Assembly (NCBI GenBank): GCA_021234155.1
Contig: JAJEKV010000032.1
Coordinates: 2,514,783-2,578,782, forward strand
DNA length: 64,000 nt
DNA from: Isoetes taiwanensis
Taxonomy: Eukaryota > Streptophyta > Lycopodiopsida > Isoetales > Isoetaceae
Direction: 5' to 3'
Shown here: positions 1-9,838 of the stretch, piece after piece
Layout of the letters: each line of letters begins with the position of its first letter
How positions within the stretch are numbered: the first letter of the stretch is position 1
The notes under the pieces: generated by a model
Seen by the model: only the letters and a program-made list of their open reading frames with translations
Databases searched by the model: none
Told to the model about the DNA's origin: nothing
Position numbers and translations under genes: made by a program

Positions 1-590
1 GTATTGGGATGCATCCATTCGCCCGGGTGACCGCGGGGTTGGAAGGCATTATGCATAATGCAAAACAATAGTCCGGGCGGCCAGTATGACCGGGGCCACC
101 GGTCCACATTTGTTCCGTGCACTGGTGGAGCCAGTTCTTCTGTATGGGGTCGAGGTGTGGGGCCCAGTGGTGTCTTTGGCGAGGTTCAGAAGGCATTTTT
201 GACGCGGGCACTTGGGGTCAAGCCCTCAGTTCCATATCAGATCTTGTTGTAGGAGACAGGATTCATGCCCCCGCAAACATGCGGCCCTCGAGAGACACAT
301 TGTTTATTTCGTAAGGTGGCCGGCATGGGGCGACACTTTCGGCCCCGCGACTTGGCTTACAGCGTGGCGATGAGCCCGCAATGACTCGGGCTTGTTGGAA
401 GGACAAGAGAGCCCAAGAGTGGGGTATTTGGAACGTAGACGCACATAGGTGTGTCCAGGTGCACACAGACGCCGGCCGGGATAGGCTGAGGGGGTACTTG
501 GACTCTTGTTTCCTGGGGAAGCTCTGGGACCATCATGCTCTGGAACAGGTAAACAGCGTGTAATTTGGGTCCCATAGGCCGATTGGCCTC
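1..590 (+). mobile_element. LINE 3' fragment (end of reverse transcriptase and C-terminal region)
   Basis: In the frame opening at about 120 the DNA reads the conserved post-palm part of a non-LTR reverse transcriptase: LVEPVLLYGVEVWG, then FLTRALGVK and PYQILL. A C-terminal block follows at 381-548 (CWKDKRAQ, then WNVDAHRC and VHT). The same C-terminal block recurs at 59834-60017, so both belong to one LINE family, and the element running off the right edge of the window may be the same family. The reading frame is broken by shifts and stops, so this copy is dead. The 5' part lies outside the window. No poly-A tail or target-site duplication is visible; the fragment fades into a pyrimidine-rich simple repeat. 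Confidence 0.75.
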
Positions 591-612
591 TCTAGCAAGG
601 CGATAAAAGAAC

Positions 613-675
613 CTCCCGCCCGCCCGCCCGCCCGCCCTCCCTCCCTCCCTCCCTCCCTCCCTCCCTCCTTCCTTC
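613..675. repeat. Pyrimidine-rich simple repeat (CCCG)n then (CCCT)n
   Basis: An uninterrupted run of CCCG units passes into CCCT units, all C/T on one strand except for the G of the CCCG part. Reading frames crossing it give Gly/Arg or Pro-rich translations that are artefacts of the repeat. Confidence 0.95.
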
Positions 676-871
676 GCACTTTCATCCTTTATTTTTCTAT
701 AGCCTATGTCGTGTCTTTTTTTAGTTTTTTTTTTCCTCGAAGGCAATGAAACATCTGATGTTAAGCAAGACCAAGAAGTTTGTTCCTCAAACAAAAGGAG
801 AACTAAGAAACAAATAAAGCTTGATTCCTTATTTCCTTACATCTTGCCAAATACCACAATTTAATGGCACC
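676..871. other. Short spacer, nothing recognised
   Basis: AT-rich sequence between the simple repeat and the LINE target site. It holds a T-run near 719-733. No gene, RNA or repeat structure was recognised. Confidence 0.6.
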
Positions 872-1547
872 AAAGTTAAATGTCTCGTTGGAAAGCTTGC
901 TCCGTGCTCTTTCCGGAGGTGTATAGCATCAGTTGTTTTGCATGTGGCTTGTTGCCGCAAACAGCTGATTTCCGAACTGGTTCGGATGTCATGGCTCCTG
1001 CCAGACAGGTTGATGGGGGATCGATTGAGCCTCATGGATTGGGGTTGAAGCCAAGGGAGATGGCGAGGAGGAAGAATCCTCTAGTAAAGGGGAAGGGCAC
1101 GGGTCTCGGCATGCATGAAGAGGCGCGGGCTGTAGGAAGTGGCATGCAATTGATGGCAGAGATGAGGGAGCTCTTGGAATCCCCTTCGGTTGAGAGGTAT
1201 GTGGATTGCTCTTCCTCTCAATATAATTCTGAGACCCCAGTAGATTGTGTTTTGGAGACTTCTGTCTTGATACCATCAAGCATGCCCCCATTGAAAGCCC
1301 CGGATCGTGATGCCCTCTTCCCTGTGACTTGGGAAGGGATCACTTGTCGGGTGATCGCCCTCTTCTAGAGTGCATGTAGCTGATGTGCCTCCTGGGGTGC
1401 CCTTGGATACGGGGCCAGCCTCTCTCTGTCGTCCGGCTTTGCGAACAATGACACCGTTACTTTCGTGATCACTTTCGGTGGGGTTTTCAGATTGGATCAA
1501 GCGCAAGGCCCTGAGTGTAGGACTGCGCGTGTTCAAGAGGCTCAAAT

Positions 1548-2495
1548 TTGTGGAGGATCATCACTGTTGACTGCAGTGAGGCAGCTCTTCCAGAGACTCC
1601 ATGGATAGATATTGATCATACCAGGCACATTGAGAATCTAGTTTCATTTGCAGTATTGGGCTATTTCATGGGCTACATATTGGACACGAGGAGATTTAGC
1701 TCTTGGCTTGCCGAACATCTGAGGCGGATTGGTTTGCCCAGGTATCAGTCTTTGAAATTCCTACCAAATAATTTCTTCATAATCATGTTTGAGGCTGAGT
1801 CTTCTGTGCGGCAATTGGTTAGTCGGGGGGTGGATACTTTGGGTGAATCTTATGTGTTGTATCGATGATTATACTCCGGCAATGTCCACGGTTCTTTGAC
1901 AAATGGTTAAAATCCCGTGTTGGTTCAGATTCAAGATCTTCCTCCTGATCTGATGGTGCTTGATTTCTTGGTTTCTATGGCTAATGGCCTGGGTGTATAT
2001 TTGACTCATTCTATTGTGCAGTCCCCAAGATCCGTGTTGCTTGCTCGCTTTGCTTTGCGGCTGTGCCCCTTCTTTTTCCAAGGCGTAGTGGTCCCCGGAT
2101 TTTCTCTTTCGATTGAAGCTTTTGAATGGCTCGAGATCCCGGATGTTTCCATCTATAGTGCTACCATCGACCACGGTGATGATCTCCGCGGTGCTTGCGA
2201 TGTGGCCGGGGTTGCGGGTGCTTATGCAGGGGTCCGGGATTCCTCTATTCCTGAGGCAGCAGATAGAGAACTCCGTGGTGCAGTGAGTGGAGTTGGACGA
2301 GGTGGTGTGGTTGGGAGAGGTGGTGTGGGACGAGGCCGGGCAGGCTGCTTGCCGGGCCGCCCATTGGATGGCGGGCTAGGGGACGTGGTGGCTCAGGGGA
2401 GGGCTCTGATGATTTGGTTGTGGCTAGGTCTGAGGACAGGGCTGTGGGAGGGGCTGATGATCTGTTGGGGATGTCCCGGTAACGGTATGTGCTGA
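1548..2495 (+). pseudogene. LINE ORF1 (DUF4283-like nucleic-acid-binding protein), broken
   Basis: Two overlapping reading frames make up one ORF1. The first (1548-1868) carries a DUF4283-like fold: FMGYILDTRR, LRRIGLPRYQSLKFLPNN, FFIIMFEAESSVRQLV. A stop and a frame change separate it from the second (1917-2495), which continues with VQIQDLPPDLM and THSIVQSP and then becomes Arg/Gly rich (GRGGVVGRGGVGRGR), resembling an RGG RNA-binding tail. The same order of motifs appears in the LINE at 12960-15108 (IPNLPP, HPAHSIVDG), so the two are relatives. In plant L1 elements this protein is thought to bind the element RNA. The copy is non-functional. Confidence 0.65.
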
Positions 2496-2588
2496 GCATG
2501 AGGTGCCTGGAGCAGCCCGGTTGGAGGTAGAGACTAGTGTGGCCCATGACTCTATGGAGGTGCCTATTTAGCGGAGGCATGTATGTGC

Positions 2589-3432
2589 ATGGCCAAGGAT
2601 AAATGTCCTGGGCTGGATGGCATCCCTGTGGAGTTCTTTTAGACTTATTGGGAGTGGGCTAGTGAGTCTGTGTACCAGGTGTATCTTGAGTTGCTGCAGT
2701 CTTCTCAAATGGATAGGATATTGAATACCGCATGCATTTCCTTGATTCCTAAGGTTAAGCAGTCTTCTACTATTAATGATTGGAGGCCTATCTCCTTGTT
2801 GTCCTCTGTGTATAAGATTATTGTGAACGCCCTGGCAGAGAAGTTGAAGCCGGTGTTGACTTCTTCCATTAGAGGGTTTGCTGGATACTTTCTCCTTGGC
2901 CTCTGGCATTCTTCTGAATTGGGGTAAGTGCTCTGCATTATAGGCTCAGCTGACTCCACCTCCCCCTTGTTTGGCTCTATTCCCTTGGAAGGTGCTTCCA
3001 GGTAATGTGTGTACTAAGCTGTTGGGTATTCCCTTTGGAGGGAATGTTTCCATGGGGAGGGTGTGGGATGAGATTTTGCAGGGGTTGCAGAAACACCTCA
3101 ATTGGTCGAAGGGTAGCAAGTTGTCCATGGCAGGTAGGATCACTATTGCCAAGTCAGTACTTTGTAGCACTCATGTGTATACAGCATCTGCGATGTTAGC
3201 TCCTGAGGGTAAGATACAGGCTTTGGATAAGATTGTTCGAAATTTTGTGTGGGGCGGGGATGATGAAGGGGCGGTTATTAAAGTGGCTTGGTGGAAGTGT
3301 CTCCGCCCCCGGGAGGATGGGGGCTTGGCCATTCTGGATTTGGCATTGCATAGTAAGGTGTTGGTCTCCAAGTTTGTTTGGAGCATTCTGCGGGATGGAG
3401 CATCTTCTCCTGGTGGGCGCTTTATTGTTTGA
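2589..3432 (+). pseudogene. LINE reverse transcriptase, palm deleted
   Basis: The segment at 2589-2909 reads AKDKCPGLDGIPVEFF, the block-1 motif of L1-type reverse transcriptases, followed by ACISLIPKVK and NDWRPISLLSSVYKII (block 2). The next recognisable part, at 2971-3432, is already the post-palm region: LLGIPFGG, LSMAGRITIAKSVL, IVRNFVWGG and WWKCLRPREDGGLAILDL. Blocks 3-6, with the two catalytic aspartates, are absent, a loss of several hundred base pairs relative to a normal element. The minus-strand LINE at 10700-12900 retains parts of those blocks and gives the same post-palm motifs, which confirms the assignment. Confidence 0.8.
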
Positions 3433-4661
3433 TCTCTTAGCCATTGTGTGGCATTTGGGAAGCCGCGTGCATGTGGAGTTGCCCGGGCCTTTGTTGTATG
3501 GTCTCCGGCCTTTCCCACATGCATCCCCTTTTCTCACAGGGGTGTTGCGGGCTTGGGATCATGTGCGTGTGCTCTTCCAGCTAGATTATGCCTCAATTTA
3601 TCACCACTCTTCTCCTTTCTTGTGGGTTCCTCTACCCCCCGCACAAGACTTGCCCCTTTGGTGCATGCTTTCGAACGCAGCCCGTTGGAGGCGAATCCGT
3701 TCTCACCTTGGAGGATTGGTATTGGGGTGGTCAGCTAGCTTCGTGGGGAGTTCTTTCGAGCTCGCTTTCGCCTGAGGGGCAGTGACCGGGCTATCTGGGC
3801 ACAAGTGGTGGGGAGTATTCCGCTACATATACCTATAGTCCCTCAGGATGATGTGGTGGTGCAGGTTTGGAAGGTTCATCCGGATGTTGTGTCTTCTTGT
3901 TTTGTGCGGTCTTGTTACCCGGTCTTTGGCTATTCATGACACACCGCCCCTTCGGGCAAGTGGTCTCTCGCAGACTTCGGGTTTCGATGGCGCTTCTGTT
4001 TGGGCGATGGACATGGAGCTCACTTCCCCAACCGAAAGTTAGGGTGCTTCGTGGCGGTGGTGCACCAGATCGTCGGTGAATGCCCTTGTGAGTCGATTTA
4101 GGCGGGTGTGAGCCCTCTCTCGCCCTTGTTGTGGCCTTCATCGTGAGACTGTGGAGCATTATCCGGTTTTATGCCCTCACTTGCGGTGCTGCCAGGGATT
4201 GGGTTAGGGCTTTGTTTGGTGAGATTGACTAGCCAGCGATTGTCGCTTCATGTGTATCTCGGTGCTTGGCGCTCTTGCGGCGACAAAGCCTTGCATCCGT
4301 ATGCGTGGCTTGGTTGGTGTGGCTAGTTTGGAAGCGGTGGCGGTTGTGGATCTTCGGGGATTTGACTGCTGCCCTCTCTGATTCCTCGACTCAGGTACAA
4401 GCTATTTCAAAGCTTTCTGGTATTCCCGGGATTAGTAGAGCGGAAGTTTGTTATTTAGCGGGACTTCTTGGGTGTTGTAGATGGTGATGGTCGGTTTGTA
4501 CAGCAGTAGAGTTGCAGATTTTCTGTGAGTTTGTTGTGGAGTGTCGAGATATCGCTGTCTCTTTGGGGCAGTTCTCCTTCCTCCTCACTTGCTTTGTAAC
4601 ATTACCATTCTTTTAATATATTGATGCCACATTTCTTCAAAAAAAAAAAAGTTAAATGTCT

Positions 4662-5162
4662 AACAAATTTGACCTTGCTAAGGCCTTTTGGTGTGCCTTT
4701 TGCTAGTTCTTATTGGATCTTTATTTTTATTTTTATTTTTATTATAAATGTAAAAACTCATTCAAATTTCTCAAGGATAGTCTGGTTTCATAAATGGTCA
4801 TTTATACACCTGCTTCAAATGCCCCTGGAACCCCCTATTATTGTGCTACATTCACAATACCTGAACACCATATGCCAGCGGTAATCAAGTAGCAAAATGT
4901 TATCTTATAAGTTCACCTAGTTGTTATCCTGAACAACTATTTATGCCTAGCAAAATTTCCTAGTAAAAAAAGAAACAAAAACTTCTAGGGGGGGAATTTT
5001 ATACCATAGTCTTGATCATGCCTAAATAGAATAATTCGCCAAGGAATATAGCATAGTAAGAGAAATGAGTAAAATGTACATGGGCTCATTAAATAGGCTA
5101 GAGGAGGAAAGCACAAAAAATGTTGTTTTGGTCGTTGGAAGGTTGGTAGAGTATCTAAGAAC
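4662..5162. other. AT-rich intergenic sequence upstream of the lectin gene
   Basis: No coding signal, RNA gene or repeat beyond short T-rich and A-rich runs (TTTTTA units near 4722-4741). It probably includes the promoter of the lectin gene that follows. Confidence 0.5.
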
Positions 5163-5170
5163 TATAAATA
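5163..5170 (+). promoter_or_regulatory. TATA box (TATAAATA) of the lectin gene
   Basis: A perfect plant-type TATA box. It lies only 11 bases upstream of the first in-frame ATG (5181). Transcription normally starts about 25-35 bases downstream of a TATA box, so the mRNA would begin after 5181. This favours the ATG at 5205 as the real start. Confidence 0.6.
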
Positions 5171-5204
5171 GGGAGAATAAATGAAAAACACACACACTAG
5201 AAAG

Positions 5205-5858
5205 ATGATAGCTTACCCAAAATGCTTTATGATAGTCACTATGTTGGGGTATTTTTTGATGAATTTTAAAGAATGCGAGGCAAACACAGGAACTTATGAT
5301 GAGGCTTATGAGTATGCTCTCACAGATGAGATCATAGCTTTTGATACTATGGACTCCTCTCAACAATATAGCTACCTTTTCTTGTCCTCCCCATTTGCCT
5401 CCTCAACTGCATCTATAGAACTTAATAGAACATTGGGTTCAATGTGGATACAGTCTGTCCTTGTTAATCAAAGTGTTCCAAGTTCTCTAGTGTGGACCAC
5501 GCCTTGCTTGCCATTGCCACATGACAATTGGACTGTTCTCTTGAGCGTTGATGGGGACATGGAGGTTTACATTGATGATGCCATTGCTTGGCATAGTAAT
5601 ACTGCAGATATGCACATTCGTAATGTTAGGATGGATACCAGTGGCATTCTAGAGCTGGTTGATCGTAATGGTATTACCCGTTGGAGTTCAGCTACAGGGT
5701 TTTCTAAGGACGAGGAACTTTGCCAGGGTAGACTACAATGGTTCCCTCGTGAATACTACTTCCCCCCTCTAGGCTCCCCCCTTCAATCCCCTTCCCCATC
5801 TTTTAGCTTGCCTCCAAATGGAGATGTTCCGTCAAGTGATTGTTGTGTATGTTTGTGA
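5205..5858 (+). CDS. Secreted bulb-type (GNA-like) mannose-binding lectin domain protein
   Basis: An intact single-exon frame of 217 residues from the ATG at 5205; an upstream in-frame ATG at 5181 would add eight. The N-terminus (FMIVTMLGYFLMNF) is a signal peptide, followed by a mature domain of about 150 residues. That domain has B-lectin hallmarks: VLLSVDGDMEVYID matches the QxDGNLVLY repeat with substitutions, and MDTSGILELVDRNGITRWSS matches the last repeat. The key Gln/Asn positions of the classic mannose site are partly replaced, so sugar binding is uncertain. The C-terminus is Pro/Ser rich (LQSPSPSFSLPP) and ends CCVCL. In plants such proteins act in defence or storage, or form the ectodomain of receptor kinases. 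No kinase or transmembrane segment follows here. Confidence 0.72.
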   Translation: MIAYPKCFMIVTMLGYFLMNFKECEANTGTYDEAYEYALTDEIIAFDTMDSSQQYSYLFLSSPFASSTASIELNRTLGSMWIQSVLVNQSVPSSLVWTTPCLPLPHDNWTVLLSVDGDMEVYIDDAIAWHSNTADMHIRNVRMDTSGILELVDRNGITRWSSATGFSKDEELCQGRLQWFPREYYFPPLGSPLQSPSPSFSLPPNGDVPSSDCCVCL

Positions 5859-6762
5859 TTCACCAAAGCTGACAACGTATTTCTTTGCCAACTACTAAGA
5901 TAATAGGTTTATCTTTTGTCAGACTATGAAGAGTCACATTTTATAACAAAAGGGATATAACAAATAAAAAGGAGGAGGAGGAGTTGTGATGTTAGTTGTT
6001 TGTATTGTTTCAGCAATATGGATGAATAATATTCTCAATGTTTGAATTATTAAGGGTTTTATCTCATCTTAACTACAACATTGAATCCAACTGCCTCTTC
6101 TCTAAACCATTATATGTGAAGAAAGCTATTAATTGTGTAGAATAGAATAGAGCAATCCAATAATTCCTAAGAAAGCTTGATTATTATTTATAATTCTAGA
6201 ATCTTAGATTCCAATTTCAAGGTTGCTAAAGCGACATTGCCTTTACTTTCAATATTCATAAAAACAAGTATCTATCATTTGCAAGTTCCTTTATAAACAA
6301 TTGAATTGAATCAAGTTTCTCATTTTTTTGGAAGCAAGTATTCTTCACAAGCCACATTGAATGGGAGAAGTTAAGGCAAAGTTTTTTAGATTTCGTTTTT
6401 GGAGAATTTTTCCACAATTTTTATATTTCCGGGTCTATATAATAGGCAACAAAATTTGTCATTTCCTTTATAATTTGGGATTTTATTCTAGTCAATGTCC
6501 AATATGAATTTTACCTCTTAGAATTTTTTTTGGAGATGTCAATATTGGCTGATAGACATATTAATAATTACACTCCTAACTAATAATAAGGTGAGTAGAT
6601 GTGTTTCAAGAATATGTAGCAAAATAACAGGGGGTTCCAGGGGGATTTGATATGGATATAAAAATAACAATTCCTGAAACCATAGACCATATTATTCCTA
6701 AAACAATCGAATAAGTTGTTAAAAAAAAAAACCATAGATTCAAGATAAAAAAATAATCGCAT
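5859..6762. other. AT-rich intergenic sequence
   Basis: No gene seen. It contains a short AGG repeat near 5970-5982 and A/T homopolymers. The 3' UTR of the lectin gene presumably occupies the first few hundred bases, but no clear polyadenylation signal could be singled out. Confidence 0.5.
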
Positions 6763-7019
6763 TAGCTCATTGGGTATATTGGTTAAAGCAGTCTTAGTTA
6801 GGACATTGAACTATTTTGGTAGAGGTTCGAGCTCCCGTATTTCGTGTTCTAAAATCTTAGGCAAAGTCGCATAGAGGTTCGATATTCCCTCAAAACCTAT
6901 TTCAAAATCATAGGCGCCTCAGAGGCACCAACATACGATCTGGGTCGTAGGATCGACGAATCCGACAACTGTGGTAGTCCAGGGTGCACCTCGTTTAGAA
7001 TATGTTAAAGGTGATGGTG
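6763..7019 (+). mobile_element. tRNA-derived SINE
   Basis: The head looks like a tRNA with an internal RNA polymerase III promoter: an A box TAGCTCATTGG at 6763-6773 and, about 50 bases on, a B box GGTTCGAGCTCCC at 6824-6836. The body continues without coding potential to about 7019. Near-identical decamers flank it (ATAATCGCAT at 6753-6762 and ATAATTGCAT at 7020-7029, one mismatch) and may be the target-site duplication. A clear A- or T-tail is not visible, so the 3' end is approximate. Confidence 0.6.
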
Positions 7020-7029
7020 ATAATTGCAT

Positions 7030-8494
7030 AGGGTTTGCTTTGTGTGAATATATATATTGTGATGGAATAAATTAAATAGTAATGATAATGTTTACATAAA
7101 ATGTTAAGTAAACATTTGTGAAGATGTAATTCCTTCCAAGGGCATGTAAATAATATTCAAGGTCTTTGTAAATATAATCAGAAATTGTCTTGCTTTAAGT
7201 ATAGCAACTGTAAAGTACATACCTGTAAGGTTGATGCATCACCAAGCGGCGAATGAAAGTTACACAGGGAAGCTCGCATTCCAAAGTCCTTTCTCGATTC
7301 ATGATCATATCGGCATCATGGATGCACTAAAGAGGATAGGAGCTAGCCAAGGATCCAGTTAGTGTCAATTCTGCCAGTCAATGCAAGCTTCACGTCTGTT
7401 CTTAGGCTAGATTAGTACCTGTTCTTAGTCTTAGACAGTTATTTTTGTTATTTCGACTCATTTGGTTATATGATGATGGATGATATCTCTGTTGCGCACC
7501 TCTTATTCTTGGGAAAGGGGGGTAGAGACATAGCAGCCATGAATAGTATGCTCCTAGTCTCATTAATTCCTATTAATATGCGGCCTGTGCATAAGGGTCC
7601 GCTTGGCTGTGGGTGGCGGGTTTAGACCGGCTTACAAGAAAGGTTTGTCCGGCTATAGTTGAACTTTGGCATGTAGAGTCTACTTGGGAATAGTGTGAAC
7701 TAAGACTAATGCCTTACGACTACGTGCAAATAAGGTATGGGCTTATATCTCGTAGATCGTATGCTGCCACAGTGGGGTTCAAGTCGTGTACGGGCATAGG
7801 AGAACCATGACCTTCTAGCTTGCCTGTAATTGGCAAGGACCATTCTAGAGGAGAGTAGTCCTCTCCTGCCTCATGGGGACTGGGAGATGCAACCCAGGAA
7901 TAGTCCCCTCAATGATGCACTCGGTAGGCTACGGCCAAGTCCCAAGACTTATCAGCCTATTTGCAAAGTATGCAAAAGAGGGGAGGATGGAGTGGACTAC
8001 CCAACAGTCATGTTCATTTGCCAGCCAAATCCTTTTGCCATGAATTTTGTTTGCAATGATCTTTGGAGGACCAAGCCGTCAGTCGATCCCCATGAGTCTA
8101 GGTAGAATATCCTCTTGTTGATATATGTTGTAGTTCATTTTGATGTTATCTGGTCTATGGTGATTGGTTGCGTATTGTTACATTGTTATGTGCTCATGTT
8201 TATGCACTTCCACCGCTACGTCGGTCCCGAGGGAGACGGAACGAATGACACATCTGTTCCTCTCATGTCAGATTTCAAGGGTCTAACATCAGATAGAAGG
8301 CCTCATGTTAGTGGCCATGTGCTAAGAGAAGGGAATCTCCTGTTCTTATCTTATCTTATCTTATATGGTTTGGAGCATCGTGTATGAGTAGGGAGCATCA
8401 CACACACTTCGAAAAGCATTAGGAGTAACATTTATATAATATTTGCTATAATTTGTCAAACCCATTCATGTGGACCACTCCTGTGTGCTTGCTC
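7030..8494. other. Unassigned sequence with one short open frame
   Basis: No family recognised. A 91-residue frame at 7830-8105 contains a CxxC pair (ICKVCKRGEDG) and two further cysteines (MFICQPNPFA, NFVCNDLW), so it could be a zinc-binding gene or transposon fragment, but nothing supports expression. A short TCTTA repeat lies at about 8346-8366. The block ends at the CACTA terminus. Confidence 0.4.
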
Positions 8495-8589
8495 CACTAC
8501 AAGGGATCGTTGACCTTAACCGATGTCCAGACATCGTTGAACCATAAATGGTTGTCTTTGAACGACGAAGACGTCTTTCAACGACGTAG

Positions 8590-9250
8590 ATGTCGCTGAA
8601 CGATGCTCAGAAGACGTTACTGTCATAATTGCTTGCGTGACGTGCCCTAGGTGCTGCCGTGGCATACCGGCATGCGAGGCTGGCAGGCCTGCGTGCCATG
8701 CCACGTGCACAAAATGTCGTTCAACGATATCCATGTCGAGTGACGTGCCCTGGGTGCTGCCGTGGCATACCGGCATGCCAGGCTAGCAGGCCTGCGTGTC
8801 ATGCCACGTGTACGTGACGTCGTTCAACGACGTCCATATCGAGTGACGTGCCCTGGGTGCTACCGTGGCATACTGGAATGCCAGGCTGGCATGCTTGCAT
8901 GTAATGCCACGTGTACATGATGTCGTTCAACAACATCCATGTTGAGTGACGTGCCCTGGATGCTACCGTAGTGTATCGGCATGCCAGGCAGCGAGGCCTG
9001 CGTGTCATGCCATGTGCAGGAGGCGTCTTTCAACGACATCTAGGACATCTGACGTGTCCTGCGTGGTGTCGTTGCATGCCGGCATGCTAGGATGGCACGG
9101 CCTGTGCATCGTCCCACGTGTACCAGACGTCGTTTAACGACGTCCAGGACATCCGACGTGTTCTAGGTGCTGGCATGGCTTCCTGGCAACACACATCGCA
9201 AGCCAGCGTGGCTTGCCACATCAGATTAAATGTCGTTTAACGACGTCTCT
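8590..9250. repeat. Subterminal 103-bp tandem array with GTCGTTNAACGAC palindromes
   Basis: Successive copies of the palindromic core start at about 8593, 8717, 8820, 8923, 9026, 9130 and 9233: one spacing of 124 and five of 103-104 bases. Each unit also carries GTGACGTGCCCTGGGTGCTG and a GGCATGCCAGGCTGGCA-like palindromic stretch. In CACTA elements, short subterminal repeats bind the TNPA-like accessory protein that brings the ends together. Here the binding-site candidate is the palindrome and the long period is unusual. Reading frames across the array are artefacts of the repeat. Confidence 0.85.
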
Positions 9251-9314
9251 AAAAAATACAATCTTTTTTTCTGCCAAATACGAAATTCTTATTGACCTAA
9301 CCCTAACACCACTC

Positions 9315-9320
9315 TATAAG
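9315..9320 (+). promoter_or_regulatory. Candidate TATA box of the CACTA left-end gene
   Basis: TATAAG sits just inside the subterminal array and about 70 bases ahead of the ATG at 9387, the position expected for a transposon promoter. The upstream palindrome array could place this promoter under control of the element's own DNA-binding protein. Confidence 0.4.
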
Positions 9321-9386
9321 TTAATGCCTCAGTAGCTCGTGTTATTCTTTCCTTTGAGTGTTATTTTCCCACTTCATCTTGCTATA

Positions 9387-9758
9387 ATGGTCCGGCAGCT
9401 GAAGACCACATTCGAGCAATATGTTTCGTATCTACCTCCTCGTCCAATAGTGGCCACCTCTAGTAATCCCCCTCCTCCTCCTCCAATAGTGGCCACCTCC
9501 AGTAATCCCTCTCCTCCTCCCACCTCCTACAGAGATTCAATGCCTTTAGCTGAGAACCCTCCCTCCACTGTCCTGGCAAAGACGAGTGGAAGGGAGCTTC
9601 TCATTTCACTGACAGCCGACATTCGATGCGGAGAACGATTGGTAGCATGGCTCCTCATCAAGTCAATGGAAGAAAAAATCAGCATCATGGTGCAGATAAT
9701 GATGCAAGTGATTGTTAATAGTTGTCACATCCTCAGGATGGACATAAATGATGTATAA
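9387..9758 (+). CDS. Short proline-rich ORF at the left end of the CACTA element
   Basis: A frame of 123 residues from the ATG at 9387 (an in-frame ATG at 9339 would add 16). It starts MVRQLKTTFEQYVSYLPPRP, contains a duplicated stretch (PIVATSSNPPPPPP then PIVATSSNPSPPP) and continues with KTSGRELLISLTADIR. No family recognised. Its position just inside the subterminal repeats suggests the first exon or a remnant of a transposon-encoded protein. A splice to downstream exons beyond the LINE insertion cannot be excluded. Confidence 0.4.
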   Translation: MVRQLKTTFEQYVSYLPPRPIVATSSNPPPPPPIVATSSNPSPPPTSYRDSMPLAENPPSTVLAKTSGRELLISLTADIRCGERLVAWLLIKSMEEKISIMVQIMMQVIVNSCHILRMDINDV

Positions 9759-9816
9759 GTTTTTTTTATGAATAGAAACAATTATCACAAACCTAGCCCT
9801 TGGTCTAGTTCTATTG

Positions 9817-9838
9817 TTGTTTGTCTATTTTATGTATT
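9817..9838. repeat. Left 22-bp target-site duplication of the nested LINE
   Basis: Twenty-two bases identical to 15137-15158 (core TTTGTCTATTTTATGTATT). It adjoins a run of T at 9837-9849, which is the A-tail of the LINE read on the minus strand. Confidence 0.85.

Larger units (their letters stand above)
872..4661 (+). mobile_element. Internally deleted L1-type LINE with 14-bp target-site duplication
   Basis: The element occupies about 886-4647 and is flanked by identical copies of AAAGTTAAATGTCT at 872-885 and 4648-4661. The right copy overlaps the end of an A-tail (4639-4650), as expected for target-primed reverse transcription. Inside, in order, are an ORF1 region with a DUF4283-like domain (1548-2200), an Arg/Gly-rich segment, reverse-transcriptase blocks 1-2 (2590-2910), the post-palm region (2971-3432) and a divergent 3' end with the WKRWRL segment near 4340. 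Endonuclease and the central reverse-transcriptase palm, including the YADD box, are missing. It is therefore a defective copy that must have been moved by another element's machinery or decayed by deletion after insertion. Confidence 0.88.

Noticed and set aside
357-794. 145-residue minus-strand frame with (GGRE)n
   Set aside because: Crosses the CCCG/CCCT simple repeat and the antisense of a LINE; the repetition alone explains the open frame.
8516-9137. Frames with CHGSTQGTSLDMD repeats in the palindromic array
   Set aside because: The period equals the 103-bp DNA repeat and similar frames occur on both strands, so they reflect the repeat and not a protein.
8590-9250. CRISPR-like regular spacing
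   Set aside because: The units are full-length tandem repeats with no unique spacers between short repeats, in a plant CACTA terminus.
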